From: JAKFWI01 sp050246435 | Lineage (GTDB): Bacteria; Pseudomonadota; Alphaproteobacteria; Caulobacterales; Aquidulcibacteraceae | DNA: 64,000 nucleotides | Assembly (NCBI GenBank): GCA_050246435.1 | Contig: JBFWWB010000001.1 | Coordinates: 7,913-71,912 of the forward strand | Direction of reading: 5' to 3' | In this document: piece by piece, positions 51,434 through 60,518 of the stretch | Layout of the letters: each line of letters opens with the position of its first letter | How positions within the stretch are numbered: position 1 is the first letter of the stretch | Notes under the pieces: generated by a model | Databases searched by the model: none | Seen by the model: only the letters and a program-made list of their open reading frames with translations | What the model was told of the DNA's origin: nothing | Position numbers and translations under genes: made by a program

Positions 51434-52753
51434 TCAGATGGCGCCGGGCTTCGGCGCCGGAAATGCGGGGGCGCCGCGGGCATCGGAAAGGCCGACATCG
51501 GAGGCCGCCATGCCGGAACGCGCGGCCCACAGCTTGCGCCAATTCTTCGGCCATGTCGGCGAGCGGCTCATCGCCTCCCGCAGGCCGGCGCGTGAATCCA
51601 CCAGGAACATCGCGTCGCGGGCGAGCCGATCTTCCGGCCGCGCCTTGGCGCGCACGGCGTCGGCCACAATGAGGCGCGCCCGCGCGTTCGTGAACGCGCC
51701 CGGCGCCAGGCAGGCTTTCTCCCGCGCCAGCGCCGTATCGATCGCATCAAAGCGCGCTTCGCCCCAACCCATATGAATCGAGCGGTCGAGGAAGAAGGCG
51801 AAATCGATCTCGCTGGGCTCCAGTCCGGCAGCGCGCCAGGATTTCGACAGCCGCTCCACCACATACCGGAACCAGGCGTCATCGCCCCAAGCGACGTCGT
51901 CATAAACGCGCTGGGTTTGCTCCATCGCGCCGAGCCGCGCGAACGCGCGCGACCAGGCGCGCATCTGGCCAGGCTGACGGCAAACGTCTTCCATCAGCAG
52001 GCGCGCCTGGGGATAGCGGTGCTTGCTTTCGACGTGCAATTCCTTGGCGGTCTTCAGATCCAGCAGGCGGTCGCCCCCTTCAGCGCCTTCCGCCGCGAAA
52101 GCGAGCAGCACCGTCTCGCGGTCCAACCGCTTGAGCACCGCCAGCAACTCCCCGCCCCACCCCAGGGTCTTGCCGTTCGGCCCCCAGGTGAGCACCGAGC
52201 CCTGATCGCCGCGGAAATTGACGCAGACATTCCATTCCAGGCGGTCGTAGTCGGTGCCCTCGATCGTCCGTGCGAGGGTGAAGGCGCGCTCGTAAGCGTC
52301 CGGCGCGGGCTGGCCGGTGATCGCCTGCCAGGTTTCCACCGTGATATGGCGGCCGGCGGCGAGATCGCGCGCACCGCGGCAGGCGGCGATGGCGCGGGCG
52401 GCTTCGGCCGTTTCGCGCGTAAAGCGGCCGTCCTGCGGGACCGGGGCCACGCCACAGCGCTCGGCGTAACGGTCGATCGATTCCTGCAGGCGCCCCACCG
52501 GGCCCCATTTGGAATCCTGGATGATCATGCGGGCGCCGGGGTCGGCGTAACGGATCAGCACGGCGTCCGCCCCGCCATGGACGGCGTTGCGGGCCGAAAA
52601 GGTCGCACAGCTCCAACACAAGAGCACGGCGCCGCTGACGGCGCCCACCGAGAGGCCGAAGCGCGCGGCCGCGCGGCCCAGCCCTTCGAGCGCCGCAAGC
52701 GGCCCGGCGCGCCGCCGGGCGGCGCGCGTCCTGGGACCGGAACGGGCCTTCAT
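51434..52753 (-). CDS. membrane protein of unknown function, possibly peptidoglycan-associated
   Basis: 439 residues. A basic start (MKARSGPRTRAARRR) and one membrane helix (FGLSVGAVSGAVLLCW) are followed by a stretch resembling a peptidoglycan-binding helix bundle (VGRLQESIDRYAERCG...DGRFTRETAEAARAI). A larger domain with TIEGTDYDRLEWNVCVNFRG faintly recalls lysozyme-like GH46 enzymes. That resemblance is weak, and I cannot name a catalytic pair. The C-terminus is Pro/Ala-rich. It is divergent from the vWA gene, 176 bases apart, and heads the run with the TPR gene. Confidence 0.6.
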   Translation of the reverse strand: MKARSGPRTRAARRRAGPLAALEGLGRAAARFGLSVGAVSGAVLLCWSCATFSARNAVHGGADAVLIRYADPGARMIIQDSKWGPVGRLQESIDRYAERCGVAPVPQDGRFTRETAEAARAIAACRGARDLAAGRHITVETWQAITGQPAPDAYERAFTLARTIEGTDYDRLEWNVCVNFRGDQGSVLTWGPNGKTLGWGGELLAVLKRLDRETVLLAFAAEGAEGGDRLLDLKTAKELHVESKHRYPQARLLMEDVCRQPGQMRAWSRAFARLGAMEQTQRVYDDVAWGDDAWFRYVVERLSKSWRAAGLEPSEIDFAFFLDRSIHMGWGEARFDAIDTALAREKACLAPGAFTNARARLIVADAVRAKARPEDRLARDAMFLVDSRAGLREAMSRSPTWPKNWRKLWAARSGMAASDVGLSDARGAPAFPAPKPGAI

Positions 52754-52929
52754 CGTTCCCCCAATAGTCCACCTACCCTGCGCGACCGGTTAACAGCCGG
52801 CCCGCGCAGATAAATCCCTGCAATCCCCTTGCCGGCAAGCCGCCCCGACAGTTGCGCACAAGGCGGCCTACGCTGCGTCACGGCTTGACCGGCGGCGGCG
52901 CTGCGCCATCCTGGCGGCAGGAGAGCGTG

Positions 52930-54108
52930 ATGTTCCAGCGGTTTTTCACCGAATTGCGCGAGGCGCGCGTGCCCGTAAGTCTCAAGGAATATCTGACCCT
53001 GATCGAGGCGCTCGAGAAGGACGTGATCCCGCCGGGGATCGAGGACTTCTATTTCCTGGCGCGGGCCGCCCTGGTGAAAGACGAGCGTCATATCGACCGG
53101 TTCGACAAGGTGTTTGGCCACGTCTTCAAGGGCGTCGATTTCACCAAAGACGCGGTTGAGGGCGAAATTCCGGCGGAATGGCTGCAGGCGCTCACCGAGA
53201 AGTATCTGACCGAGGAAGAAAAAGAGCAGATCAAGCGGCTGGGCGGCTGGGACAAGCTGATGGAGGCGCTGCAACAGCGCCTGCGCGAACAGCAGGCGCG
53301 CCACGAAGGCGGCGACCGGATGATCGGCACGGGCGGAACCTCGCCCTTCGGCGCCGACGGCTATCACCCCGAAGGCGTGCGCATCGGCCAGGACAAGAGC
53401 CGCCACAACCGCGCCGTCAAAGTGTGGGACAAACGCGAATTCAAAAACCTCGACGACCGCGAAGAGCTGGGCCAGCGCAATGTGAAGGTGGCGTTGCGTC
53501 GCTTGCGCAAATTCGCCCGCGACGGCGCGCCGGACGAATTCGATCTCAACGGTACGATCCGTTCAACCGCGCGGCAAGGCTATCTTGACGTGGTGATGCG
53601 CCCGGAGCGGCGCAACGCGATCAAAGTGCTGCTGTTCTTCGATATCGGCGGCTCGATGGATGCGCACGTGCGCACGTGCGAGGAGCTATTCTCTGCGGCG
53701 CGCACGGAATTCAAGCATCTCGAATATTTCTACTTCCACAACTGCCTCTACGAGAACGTGTGGAAGGACAACCGCCGCCGGAACACGGAGAAGATCAGCA
53801 CCTGGGACCTGATGCACAAGTTCCCGCACGACTACAAAGTGATCTTCGTCGGCGACGCGACGATGAGCCCGTACGAGGTTTCAGCGCCGGGCGGCTCCGT
53901 CGAGCATTGGAACGAGGAGCCTGGCGCGGTGTGGCTCAACCGCTTGTGCAGCCTGTATGAGCATTTCGTGTGGCTCAATCCGACGCACGAAAACGCGTGG
54001 GAGTATTCGCCGTCCACGCAATTGATCCGCGACGTGATCGGCCCGCACCGGATGTTCCCGCTGACGCTGGGCGGGCTTGAAGGCGCGATGCGCGAACTCA
54101 GCCGGTGA
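52930..54108 (+). CDS. vWA domain protein, probable partner of the MoxR ATPase
   Basis: 392 residues. The first ~200 residues are helical and charged; the vWA domain has a metal site reading FFDIGGSMDAH, where GGS replaces the usual S-x-S, as in CoxE-like vWA proteins. These work with MoxR ATPases in complex assembly or maturation. ATG 52930 has AGGAGAG upstream. The 3' end overlaps the convergent DUF3445 gene by 11 bases. Confidence 0.88.
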   Translation: MFQRFFTELREARVPVSLKEYLTLIEALEKDVIPPGIEDFYFLARAALVKDERHIDRFDKVFGHVFKGVDFTKDAVEGEIPAEWLQALTEKYLTEEEKEQIKRLGGWDKLMEALQQRLREQQARHEGGDRMIGTGGTSPFGADGYHPEGVRIGQDKSRHNRAVKVWDKREFKNLDDREELGQRNVKVALRRLRKFARDGAPDEFDLNGTIRSTARQGYLDVVMRPERRNAIKVLLFFDIGGSMDAHVRTCEELFSAARTEFKHLEYFYFHNCLYENVWKDNRRRNTEKISTWDLMHKFPHDYKVIFVGDATMSPYEVSAPGGSVEHWNEEPGAVWLNRLCSLYEHFVWLNPTHENAWEYSPSTQLIRDVIGPHRMFPLTLGGLEGAMRELSR

Positions 54109-54883
54109 GAACCGCCTCGACCAGACGGTCGAGTTTGTCCCAGTTTTTGTAGGCGCGCACGCGCGCCGGCGCCGTGCGCCATGCCTGCGCGAACGCCGCG
54201 CGCGTTTCGCCGTTGCGCAGCAACGGCGCGAGCAGCTCGATCGAAACGCCGATGGTGAACGCCACCGCGCCGGCACCCGGCAGCTTTCGGACAGTCTGAC
54301 GTTCGACGCGCAGATGTAGCACGTCCGCCGCAGCGGCAGGCTGCGTTCTTGCGGCGCGCGCAAGCAACGGGGCGGATGACGGCGTGAAGCGATCGTCCCC
54401 GGCCTGGACTGTCCAATTGAAGCGCTCGAGCGGCGCATCCGGCGCAAGGGCGTCGAACACGCGCGCGATGCGGGCGGCGAGACCCTGGGCGCCGCCCCGG
54501 CCCAGCACGTCCGGCACCGGAGCGTGAAGGAAAGCTAGCGGTTTGCCGATGACCTCCGGCAGCGACCAGAAGGTCGGCGCGCAGACGACGGCGGCGGCGA
54601 GCATCCAGCCCTCCTCCCGCCGCTCCAGCACGCAAAGATCGTCGGGCACGGCGCCGGCGGCCTCCAGCAGGCTGGCCGCGCCGAGCAGGGCCGCCAGCTC
54701 CAGCGCCCCCGCCTCCGCGCCCGGCGCCGCCGCGGTCACCAGCGCCGGATGGGCCGCGATCAGCGCCGTTTTCCAGGCCCGCCAGGCCGGATCGGCGCCG
54801 ACGCGCAGCCAATCCGCCAGGGCGATAGGGCGCAGGCCGACCCGAAATTCCGGCGGCTCGAGGAAAATAGGCGGTGTTTTCAC
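54098..54883 (-). CDS. DUF3445 family protein (heme-dependent oxidative N-demethylase-like)
   Basis: 261 residues with the pattern of the DUF3445 family: FRVGLRPIALADWLRVGAD at the start, DDLCVLERREEGWMLAAAV in the middle and DVLHLRVERQTVRKLPGAGAVAFTIGV at the end. Members are heme proteins that oxidatively demethylate amines in a few studied cases. The heme ligand cannot be pinned down by eye. It overlaps the vWA gene's 3' end and is divergent from the TIR gene. Confidence 0.82.
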   Translation of the reverse strand: MKTPPIFLEPPEFRVGLRPIALADWLRVGADPAWRAWKTALIAAHPALVTAAAPGAEAGALELAALLGAASLLEAAGAVPDDLCVLERREEGWMLAAAVVCAPTFWSLPEVIGKPLAFLHAPVPDVLGRGGAQGLAARIARVFDALAPDAPLERFNWTVQAGDDRFTPSSAPLLARAARTQPAAAADVLHLRVERQTVRKLPGAGAVAFTIGVSIELLAPLLRNGETRAAFAQAWRTAPARVRAYKNWDKLDRLVEAVLTG

Positions 54884-55007
54884 GGGGTTCAGGCGCTTCC
54901 TCCGCCGCCGCGCCCGCCGGCAGGGCCGCCGTCCGCAAAGTGTTGCATTTCGGGCGAACTATAGAGCCTTTGGCGCCTATCCGATTGCCGGCATGCGTGG
55001 AATTGGC

Positions 55008-55022
55008 GTAACGTTCTCTTAA
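55008..55022 (+). promoter_or_regulatory. possible CtrA binding site upstream of the TIR gene
   Basis: GTAA-N7-TTAA (55008-55011 and 55019-55022) matches TTAA-N7-TTAA with one mismatch, 43 bases before the start at 55066. It is the second such site in the window, but short AT-rich motifs arise by chance and only the divL site has a supporting context. Confidence 0.33.
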
Positions 55023-55065
55023 CGGGCGCGCGAGCAGCCCCCGAGAGACGAAGAAAAGCCGGGCG

Positions 55066-55824
55066 ATGACCCAAAGCGTTGTGCTGCACACTTACCGGGC
55101 GAAGGAATACGCCGAGAGCGTCGTGTGCGGCCTGCAGCACGAAGGCTACGCTGTGCCTTGGGATCCCCAGGCCGGCGGCATGATCGTGACCGGCGCGCTC
55201 GCGCCGGAAAGCGCGCCCTGCGTCATCGTGCTTTGGACGAAAGACGCGATCATCCAGAAATGGGTGCTGGAATACGCACGGGCCGCGTATCAGCGCGGCG
55301 CGCTGATCGAAGTGCTGATCGATCCGGTGGTGTCGCCGTTCAACCAATCGCTCGCGCCGATCGATTTCACGCATGGCTGGGACGGCCGTCCGAAGGGCCC
55401 GCTCTGGAAGGCGTTCATGGATCGCGTGCGCGCCAAGAGCGGCCGCCCGATCGGTCGTCTGCCGTTCAAGGAACAGTTCCAGCCAGTGATGGCGGTTTGG
55501 GTGATGGGCTTCGTCACGGTGGCGACGCTGGCGACCGGCGGGCCGCTGCTGCGCCCTAGCGGCGATGAACTCGCCGCACGCGAACCGATCGCCGCCGATC
55601 CGCAACCCGCCGTGGAGACAGCGATGGGCGGCCCGGCGGCGAGCGCGCAAATCCTCGCCCCGGCGGACGCTGCGCGCGCGCCGCAGGTCACGGTTGAACC
55701 GGAAGAACGCTACATGGTGCGCAGCACCGTGAAACTGCGCTACGAGCCGATTTCCGCCCCCGCCCCGCGCGAGGTGCAAGACGGCGCGATGATCACGTTT
55801 GTCGGCCACGGCGACGCGGGCTGA
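55066..55824 (+). CDS. TIR-like domain membrane protein
   Basis: 252 residues. The first ~120 residues resemble a bacterial TIR domain: VVLHTYRAKEYAESVVCGL as the first strand and helix, APCVIVLWTKDAIIQKWVLEY carrying Glu69 at the place of the NADase glutamate, then ALIEVLIDPV. A single membrane helix follows (VMAVWVMGFVTVATLATGG, about 145-163), then a Pro/Ala-rich linker and a short C-terminal domain. TIR domains either consume NAD or assemble signalling complexes. Catalytic competence is uncertain and no partner gene is adjacent. Confidence 0.68.
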   Translation: MTQSVVLHTYRAKEYAESVVCGLQHEGYAVPWDPQAGGMIVTGALAPESAPCVIVLWTKDAIIQKWVLEYARAAYQRGALIEVLIDPVVSPFNQSLAPIDFTHGWDGRPKGPLWKAFMDRVRAKSGRPIGRLPFKEQFQPVMAVWVMGFVTVATLATGGPLLRPSGDELAAREPIAADPQPAVETAMGGPAASAQILAPADAARAPQVTVEPEERYMVRSTVKLRYEPISAPAPREVQDGAMITFVGHGDAG

Positions 55825-55837
55825 ACGCCCGCCCGTT

Positions 55838-56308
55838 TCATTCCCGCTCCGGCTTGCCCGTGCGCCGCGCGCGCAGCCAATGCAATATGGCCCAGGCATG
55901 GGCTTCGTGGCGCACGCGCAGCGCCGCATCGTTCGCGCCGACCCAGACGAGCGCGCAATTCGGCTCCGTCGGGCTGCCGTCGGCGGCGGAAAGCTCTACC
56001 TCATAGAATGCGCCCAGATGGTTCCGCGGCTCCCCGCCCGGCGCCCAATATTGGCCGGCGCGGCCGATCAACCTTTCCGGCCAAACGGTGAGCCCGGTTT
56101 CTTCGCTGAACTCGCGCATCAGCGCGCCGGCCTCGTCTTCGTCGGCCTCCACGCCGCCGCCGGGAAGATCGTATTCGTAGGGCGCCGCCGCGCCAATGCG
56201 CACCAGAGCGATCTGCTCGCCGCGCGCGCAGACGCCGTGCGCCACCGAGCGCTCGACATAGGTGAGCCCGTGCTGGGTTTGCCCGAACTGCAGCGCAAAG
56301 CGCGTCAT
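55838..56308 (-). CDS. Nudix hydrolase
   Basis: 156 residues with a complete Nudix box, GGGVEADEDEAGALMREFSEETG, in which the REFSEE core supplies the metal-binding glutamates. Flanking strands fit a compact MutT-like hydrolase of nucleoside diphosphate derivatives; the substrate is unknown. ATG 56308 (MTRFALQ) is preferred to starts at 56338 and 56347. The convergent TIR gene ends 13 bases away, and the Hpt gene lies upstream on the same strand. Confidence 0.88.
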   Translation of the reverse strand: MTRFALQFGQTQHGLTYVERSVAHGVCARGEQIALVRIGAAAPYEYDLPGGGVEADEDEAGALMREFSEETGLTVWPERLIGRAGQYWAPGGEPRNHLGAFYEVELSAADGSPTEPNCALVWVGANDAALRVRHEAHAWAILHWLRARRTGKPERE

Positions 56309-56377
56309 CGCCGCGTCGCCTCGTATGGGGATGCGCATCCGCCCCATGCCGCAACGCCGCGTGGCTGTCGAGTCCTC

Positions 56378-56698
56378 TCAGTATGCATCGAGCGCGCCCA
56401 GGGCTGCGTCCAGGGCGCGATTGAGCGCCTCCAGCGCCGGAGCTTCCGCTGCCGCCGCTTCCGCTGCGGCGCACGCCTCGGCGAGCGCCCAAAGGCCGAT
56501 GCCGCGCGCGGAGCCTTTCAAGGTATGGGCGCCGTCGCGCCAGCTTTCGCCGGGATGCGCAGGCGCGAACAGCACGCGCCACTCCGCCTCGCGCGCCCGA
56601 AACAGCGCGGCGATCTCTGCCTGCAGCGTGCGATCGCCGCCGGTCATCATGTCGAAATGCGCCGCATCGAACAGCGCCGGGGCGGCCTTCGCATCCAT
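56378..56698 (-). CDS. stand-alone Hpt histidine phosphotransfer protein
   Basis: 106 residues forming a four-helix Hpt domain. The phosphoacceptor is His58 in AHTLKGSARGIGL, the classic Hpt motif. Such proteins relay phosphate between a hybrid kinase and a response regulator. No kinase or regulator lies next to it, so its partners are unknown; it differs from ChpT, which is a larger HisKA-derived protein. Confidence 0.87.
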   Translation of the reverse strand: MDAKAAPALFDAAHFDMMTGGDRTLQAEIAALFRAREAEWRVLFAPAHPGESWRDGAHTLKGSARGIGLWALAEACAAAEAAAAEAPALEALNRALDAALGALDAY

Positions 56699-56764
56699 GC
56701 GCGCAACGTTACGCCGTGCGCGCCTTCCGCCCGGTTAAGAGCCGACCGAAACGTTCAGGAACGG

Positions 56765-57706
56765 TCAGGCCGCGAGTTTATCGACCTCGGCTACGTCCTC
56801 GGCCGAGAGCCGCCATTCCCCGGCGTCGACGTTGGCGCGGATCTGCTCCGGCTTGGTGGCTCCCGCGATCACCGAGGACACCGCCGGGCGGCTTAGAAGC
56901 CATGCGAAGGCCAGGCTCAACACGGTATGGCCGCGCTCCTCGGCGAAGCGCGTCAGCGCGTCGACGCGGTCGAAATTCTCCGCCGTCAGCGGATCGCGGG
57001 CATTCGGGATGCGCTTCGCGGTGGGCGAGAGGCGCGTGCCGGCGGGCGGGGTTTCGCCGCGGCGGTATTTGCCGCTGAGCATGCCCAGCGCCAGCGGATA
57101 ATAGGGCAGGATGCCGAGGCCGAAGCGATTGCAGGCGGGCAGCACCTCATCCTCGATGCCGCGCGCCAGCAGTGAATATTCGTTCTGCACGGAGACGAAG
57201 CGGTTCATCCGGTTGACACGCGCCAGCCAATCCGCGTCGGCGATCTGCCAGGCGGAGAAATTCGAGCAGCCGATGTAGCGGACCTTGCCCGCGCGAACGA
57301 GATCGTCGAGCGCGCCCAAGGTTTCCTCGATCGGGGTTTCGGCATCGGGGCGGTGCATCTGGTAGAGATCGATGTAATCGACGCCCAGACGCTTCAAGCT
57401 CATTTCCGCCGCTGCGATGACATGCCGGCGCGAACCGCCCTGCCCCAATCCCGGAATTGGCGCAGCGAATTTGGTGGCGATCACGACCTTGTGGCGATCG
57501 GCCCCCAGCGCCTTGCCCAGCATCACCTCGGATTGCTGCGCGCCATAGGCGTCCGCCGTGTCGAACAGGGTGACGCCGGCATCGAGCGCTGCGCGTACGA
57601 CCGTTTCGGCCTGCGCGTAGTCCGTGATCCGCATGCCGAAATTGTTGCAGCCGAGGCCCACCGCGCTGACCTTGAGGCCGCTGCCGCCCAGACGCCGATA
57701 CTGCAT
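56765..57706 (-). CDS. aldo/keto reductase
   Basis: A 313-residue TIM-barrel NADPH-dependent oxidoreductase. Catalytic segments are LFDTADAYG (Asp and Tyr), VVIATKFA (Lys) and DLYQMHRPD (His); the cofactor-binding C-terminal loop is SSVIAGATKPEQIRANV. It reduces aldehydes or ketones; the physiological substrate is unknown. It begins with the typical MQYRRLGGSGLKVS N-terminus, so the start is secure. A decayed stretch lies upstream. Confidence 0.93.
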   Translation of the reverse strand: MQYRRLGGSGLKVSAVGLGCNNFGMRITDYAQAETVVRAALDAGVTLFDTADAYGAQQSEVMLGKALGADRHKVVIATKFAAPIPGLGQGGSRRHVIAAAEMSLKRLGVDYIDLYQMHRPDAETPIEETLGALDDLVRAGKVRYIGCSNFSAWQIADADWLARVNRMNRFVSVQNEYSLLARGIEDEVLPACNRFGLGILPYYPLALGMLSGKYRRGETPPAGTRLSPTAKRIPNARDPLTAENFDRVDALTRFAEERGHTVLSLAFAWLLSRPAVSSVIAGATKPEQIRANVDAGEWRLSAEDVAEVDKLAA

Positions 57707-57859
57707 GGGCTTCCCCTATCGCCTTGTTTTTTGCCTATGGCCTGCGGGCGCGGCGTCACGCGCCGCGCGAGGGCAGATGCTAGAACCCGCAAGGAGGACT
57801 CACAAGGCGCGGACAAACCCGGCGCGCAAAGTTCAAGGATGCGAATATTGCGCCCGGGA

Positions 57860-58196
57860 TCACGCCCGCGAAATCCTCAGAGCGCCCAGCATGTCGTGGT
57901 CGTGTGCGGCGGCGATCGTGACGTGCGCGGCGGCCTCGATCATCTCCGGCGGGCCGGCGCGGATTGCTGGCTAGCGGTGCGGGATGTGCATCGCCGCGTC
58001 GTGCGCGACTTCGGTGCAAAAGCGCACCTCCTGCTGCAACGCCATTGCGCTTGTGCTGCATGGGATCGAAGCCGCCCTTCACATAGACCGACTCCGGCGC
58101 GCGCCCGGCGTTGCGCCGCACCGCGGAGACCTTCACGCCGGAAACCTGCGCCGCCAGCGCTTGCGACAGGGCGCGCGCCGGCGGGGGCGCTTTCAC
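57860..58196 (-). pseudogene. possible degraded gene next to tRNA-Lys
   Basis: The whole 57707-58264 gap lacks an intact gene. On the minus strand, a coding-like frame starts at ATG 58196 (MKAPPPARALSQALAAQVSG, then VYVKGGFDPMQHK). It appears to shift by one base near 58045, continues as MALQQEVRFCTEVAHDAAMH, meets an in-frame TAG at 57971-57973, and goes on in the same frame (MIEAAAHVTIAAAHDHDMLG) to a TGA at 57860. Composition is protein-like across the break. I do not recognise a family, and sequencing error or chance cannot be excluded. Confidence 0.3.
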
Positions 58197-58264
58197 AGCG
58201 CGACAACGGCTTTGCGGCTTGCCCGCGGAGCCAAAGCCCCATATAGGCCAGCCCCTTGGTGCTC

Positions 58265-58340
<76 letters not shown>

Positions 58341-59356
58341 AGTGGTCCCTCTCCGGGGCATCAGGTTCATGGCGCACTAGCAAGTCATTGAAGTTTTGGC
58401 TGTTTTCGTACAACGAAGCGCTTAATCCGTATCACTACGCCCTCTAGGGCTGCTTTCGCCGTGCGTTTCGCCTGACGTCTTCACGGCCCCCCTAAATTCC
58501 GGTGCGCTGATAGGGAAAAGCCGCACCCACGCGTTCGCCCGGCACTACGCCGCGAAGCATGAATTGCGGAAAGTTCGCCTGCAGCATCCTCGATGTTCCA
58601 ACGTTCTGTTCACGCAGGCGCACCTGGCTGAACACATCATCGAGACGCAGCGCGGTGAAGGCGCAATGCCGCAGCGCTTCAAATTTCGAGCGATCAATGG
58701 GCCAAAAGCCCCGCGAACGGAGACAAGTTCGCATTAAACTGACAGCACCAGCGTGAGCCACCCCATCGCCCCGTCAGCGGCCGCCAGCAGGCGCGCGCTT
58801 CACGTGTCGGACTTCCGAACCATGGATGTCATGCCTGCAGCTCCCGCTGCCGCAAGCCTGCAAGGGGGCTCGTCGCCTCTAGCGATGACGCATGCGCGAT
58901 GTCGACGAACGCGTGCACGTCTTCAATGAGGCGTAACGCAGACGCACGCGCCGCCGCCGCGTATCACACAGACGGCTTCACTGTTCGCCATTCTCGAAAC
59001 GCCGTGGGCAAGTCATCACATGATTTCTTGCCGCTGCATTGCGCTTTCCCGTGCCCCCAGTCGGCGCGCCCGCCGACAAGATATCGTGCGCGGCGTTATC
59101 GCGTCGCGTGAAGCGTGCGATCATGGGCGTTCGGGCACGCCGGGAGACAGGGCGTTTACCGGCGCGCCGCTCATGTAGATGGCGGCGTGGGTGGCAAGAA
59201 ACGCCGCCCCGTCCGACGCCCTCCTTCCCAATTGCCGCTTTGAAGGCCCGCGCGCCAGTAGCGAAGCCCTGGTCTTCCTGCCCAGTCGCGCGCTGCGCGG
59301 CGCATTGCTAGAACGCGTGCGCGGGGTGGCCGACACCCCGAAGGGAGCAATCGCCC
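58341..59356. other. 1-kb region with no recognisable gene, lower GC in its first part
   Basis: No convincing coding gene. Short frames exist (58492-58761 minus, 89 residues; 58559-58756 plus; 58899-59111 plus) but have no recognisable domain, signal or ribosome site. Roughly 58341-58760 is visibly richer in A/T than its surroundings. Being directly 3' of a tRNA gene, this may be the scar of an old integration. No duplicated tRNA end (attachment repeat) was found in the window. Confidence 0.5.
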
Positions 59357-60511
59357 ATGCCGCCGCTTCAGGGCGTCAAAGTGCTGGATCTCGGCTCGGT
59401 GCTGATGGCGCCCTATGCCGGCCAATGGCTCGCCGATCTCGGCGCCGACGTGATCAAAGTCGAGCCGCCGGCCGGAGATTCCACCCGCAACACCGGCCCC
59501 GCGGCGGAGGCGAACATGGCGTCCATGTTCCTCGGCCTCAACCGCAGCAAGCGCAGCATCGTGCTGGACCTCAAGACGCCCGCGGCGCGCGCCGCGCTGC
59601 TGCGCCTGGCTGAGGACGCGGACATCCTGCTGCACAACAACCGGCCGCAGAAGATGAAGGCGTTGGGGCTGGACGCGGCGGCGCTGCTCGCGCGCAATCC
59701 CCGCCTCGTTTATGCGTGCCTGCACGGGTTCACCGAGGCCGGCCCCTATGGCGGCAAGCCCGCCTATGACGACGTGATCCAAGGCCTCTGCGGCCTCGCC
59801 GACGTGATGAGCCGGCAGGCCGGCGCGCCGCGCTACGCGCCGTTTCTCGCAGCGGACAAGACCTCAGGCCTGATCGGCGTAATCGCGATCCTCGCCGCCC
59901 TCTCCAAACGCGACCGCACCGGCGCGGGCGGCTATGTGGAAGTGCCGATGTTCGAAAGCATGATCGCCTACACTGCGGCCGATCACTGGTATGCGCGCCA
60001 CATCGGCGGCGAGGCCGGTTATCCCCGCGTGCTGACGCCGGAACGCCGCCCCTACGCCACGGCGGACGGCTATCTTTGCGTCACACCGTATACGGACAAA
60101 CACTGGGCGAACCTGTTCACCGAATGCGGGCGCAGCGATCTAGCGGGCGATCCGCGCTTCACCGATATCGGCGCGCGCACGCGCCATATCGCGGCGCTCT
60201 ATGGCGAGTTGGCTGCGCTGCTGACACAACGCACGACGGCGGCTTGGCTCACCGCGTTCGAGCGGCTGGAGATTCCCGCAGGACCGGTGAACGCTCTCGG
60301 CGATCTGCCAAACGACCCCCACCTCGCCGCGACCGGTTTCTTCACCACGATCGCCGAAGACGGCGCGCAGCCGATGCTGTTCCCTGGCGTGCCTGTGCTG
60401 TTTGATGGCGAACGCCCGCCGATCGCCGCCCCGCCGCGCCTCGGCGAACACACGCACGAGGTGCTGGCGGAGGCGGGATTCTCGGACGCGGAAATCGCAG
60501 CGCTCGCGTGA
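59357..60511 (+). CDS. class III CoA-transferase (CaiB/BaiF family)
   Basis: 384 residues with the family N-terminus LDLGSVLMAPYAGQWLADLGADVIKVE and LNRSKRSIVLDLK. KPAYDDVIQGLCGLADV contains the aspartate of the covalent CoA-aspartyl intermediate. These enzymes move CoA between carboxylic acids without ATP; the substrate pair is unknown. It might serve dicarboxyl-CoA metabolism such as the ethylmalonyl-CoA pathway, but it lies 44 kb from that cluster and no link is visible. Confidence 0.93.
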   Translation: MPPLQGVKVLDLGSVLMAPYAGQWLADLGADVIKVEPPAGDSTRNTGPAAEANMASMFLGLNRSKRSIVLDLKTPAARAALLRLAEDADILLHNNRPQKMKALGLDAAALLARNPRLVYACLHGFTEAGPYGGKPAYDDVIQGLCGLADVMSRQAGAPRYAPFLAADKTSGLIGVIAILAALSKRDRTGAGGYVEVPMFESMIAYTAADHWYARHIGGEAGYPRVLTPERRPYATADGYLCVTPYTDKHWANLFTECGRSDLAGDPRFTDIGARTRHIAALYGELAALLTQRTTAAWLTAFERLEIPAGPVNALGDLPNDPHLAATGFFTTIAEDGAQPMLFPGVPVLFDGERPPIAAPPRLGEHTHEVLAEAGFSDAEIAALA

Positions 60512-60518
60512 GACGGCG

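Noticed and set aside
58492..58761. 89-residue minus-strand frame after tRNA-Lys
   Set aside because: No ribosome site or recognisable domain; reported only as part of the gene-free region.
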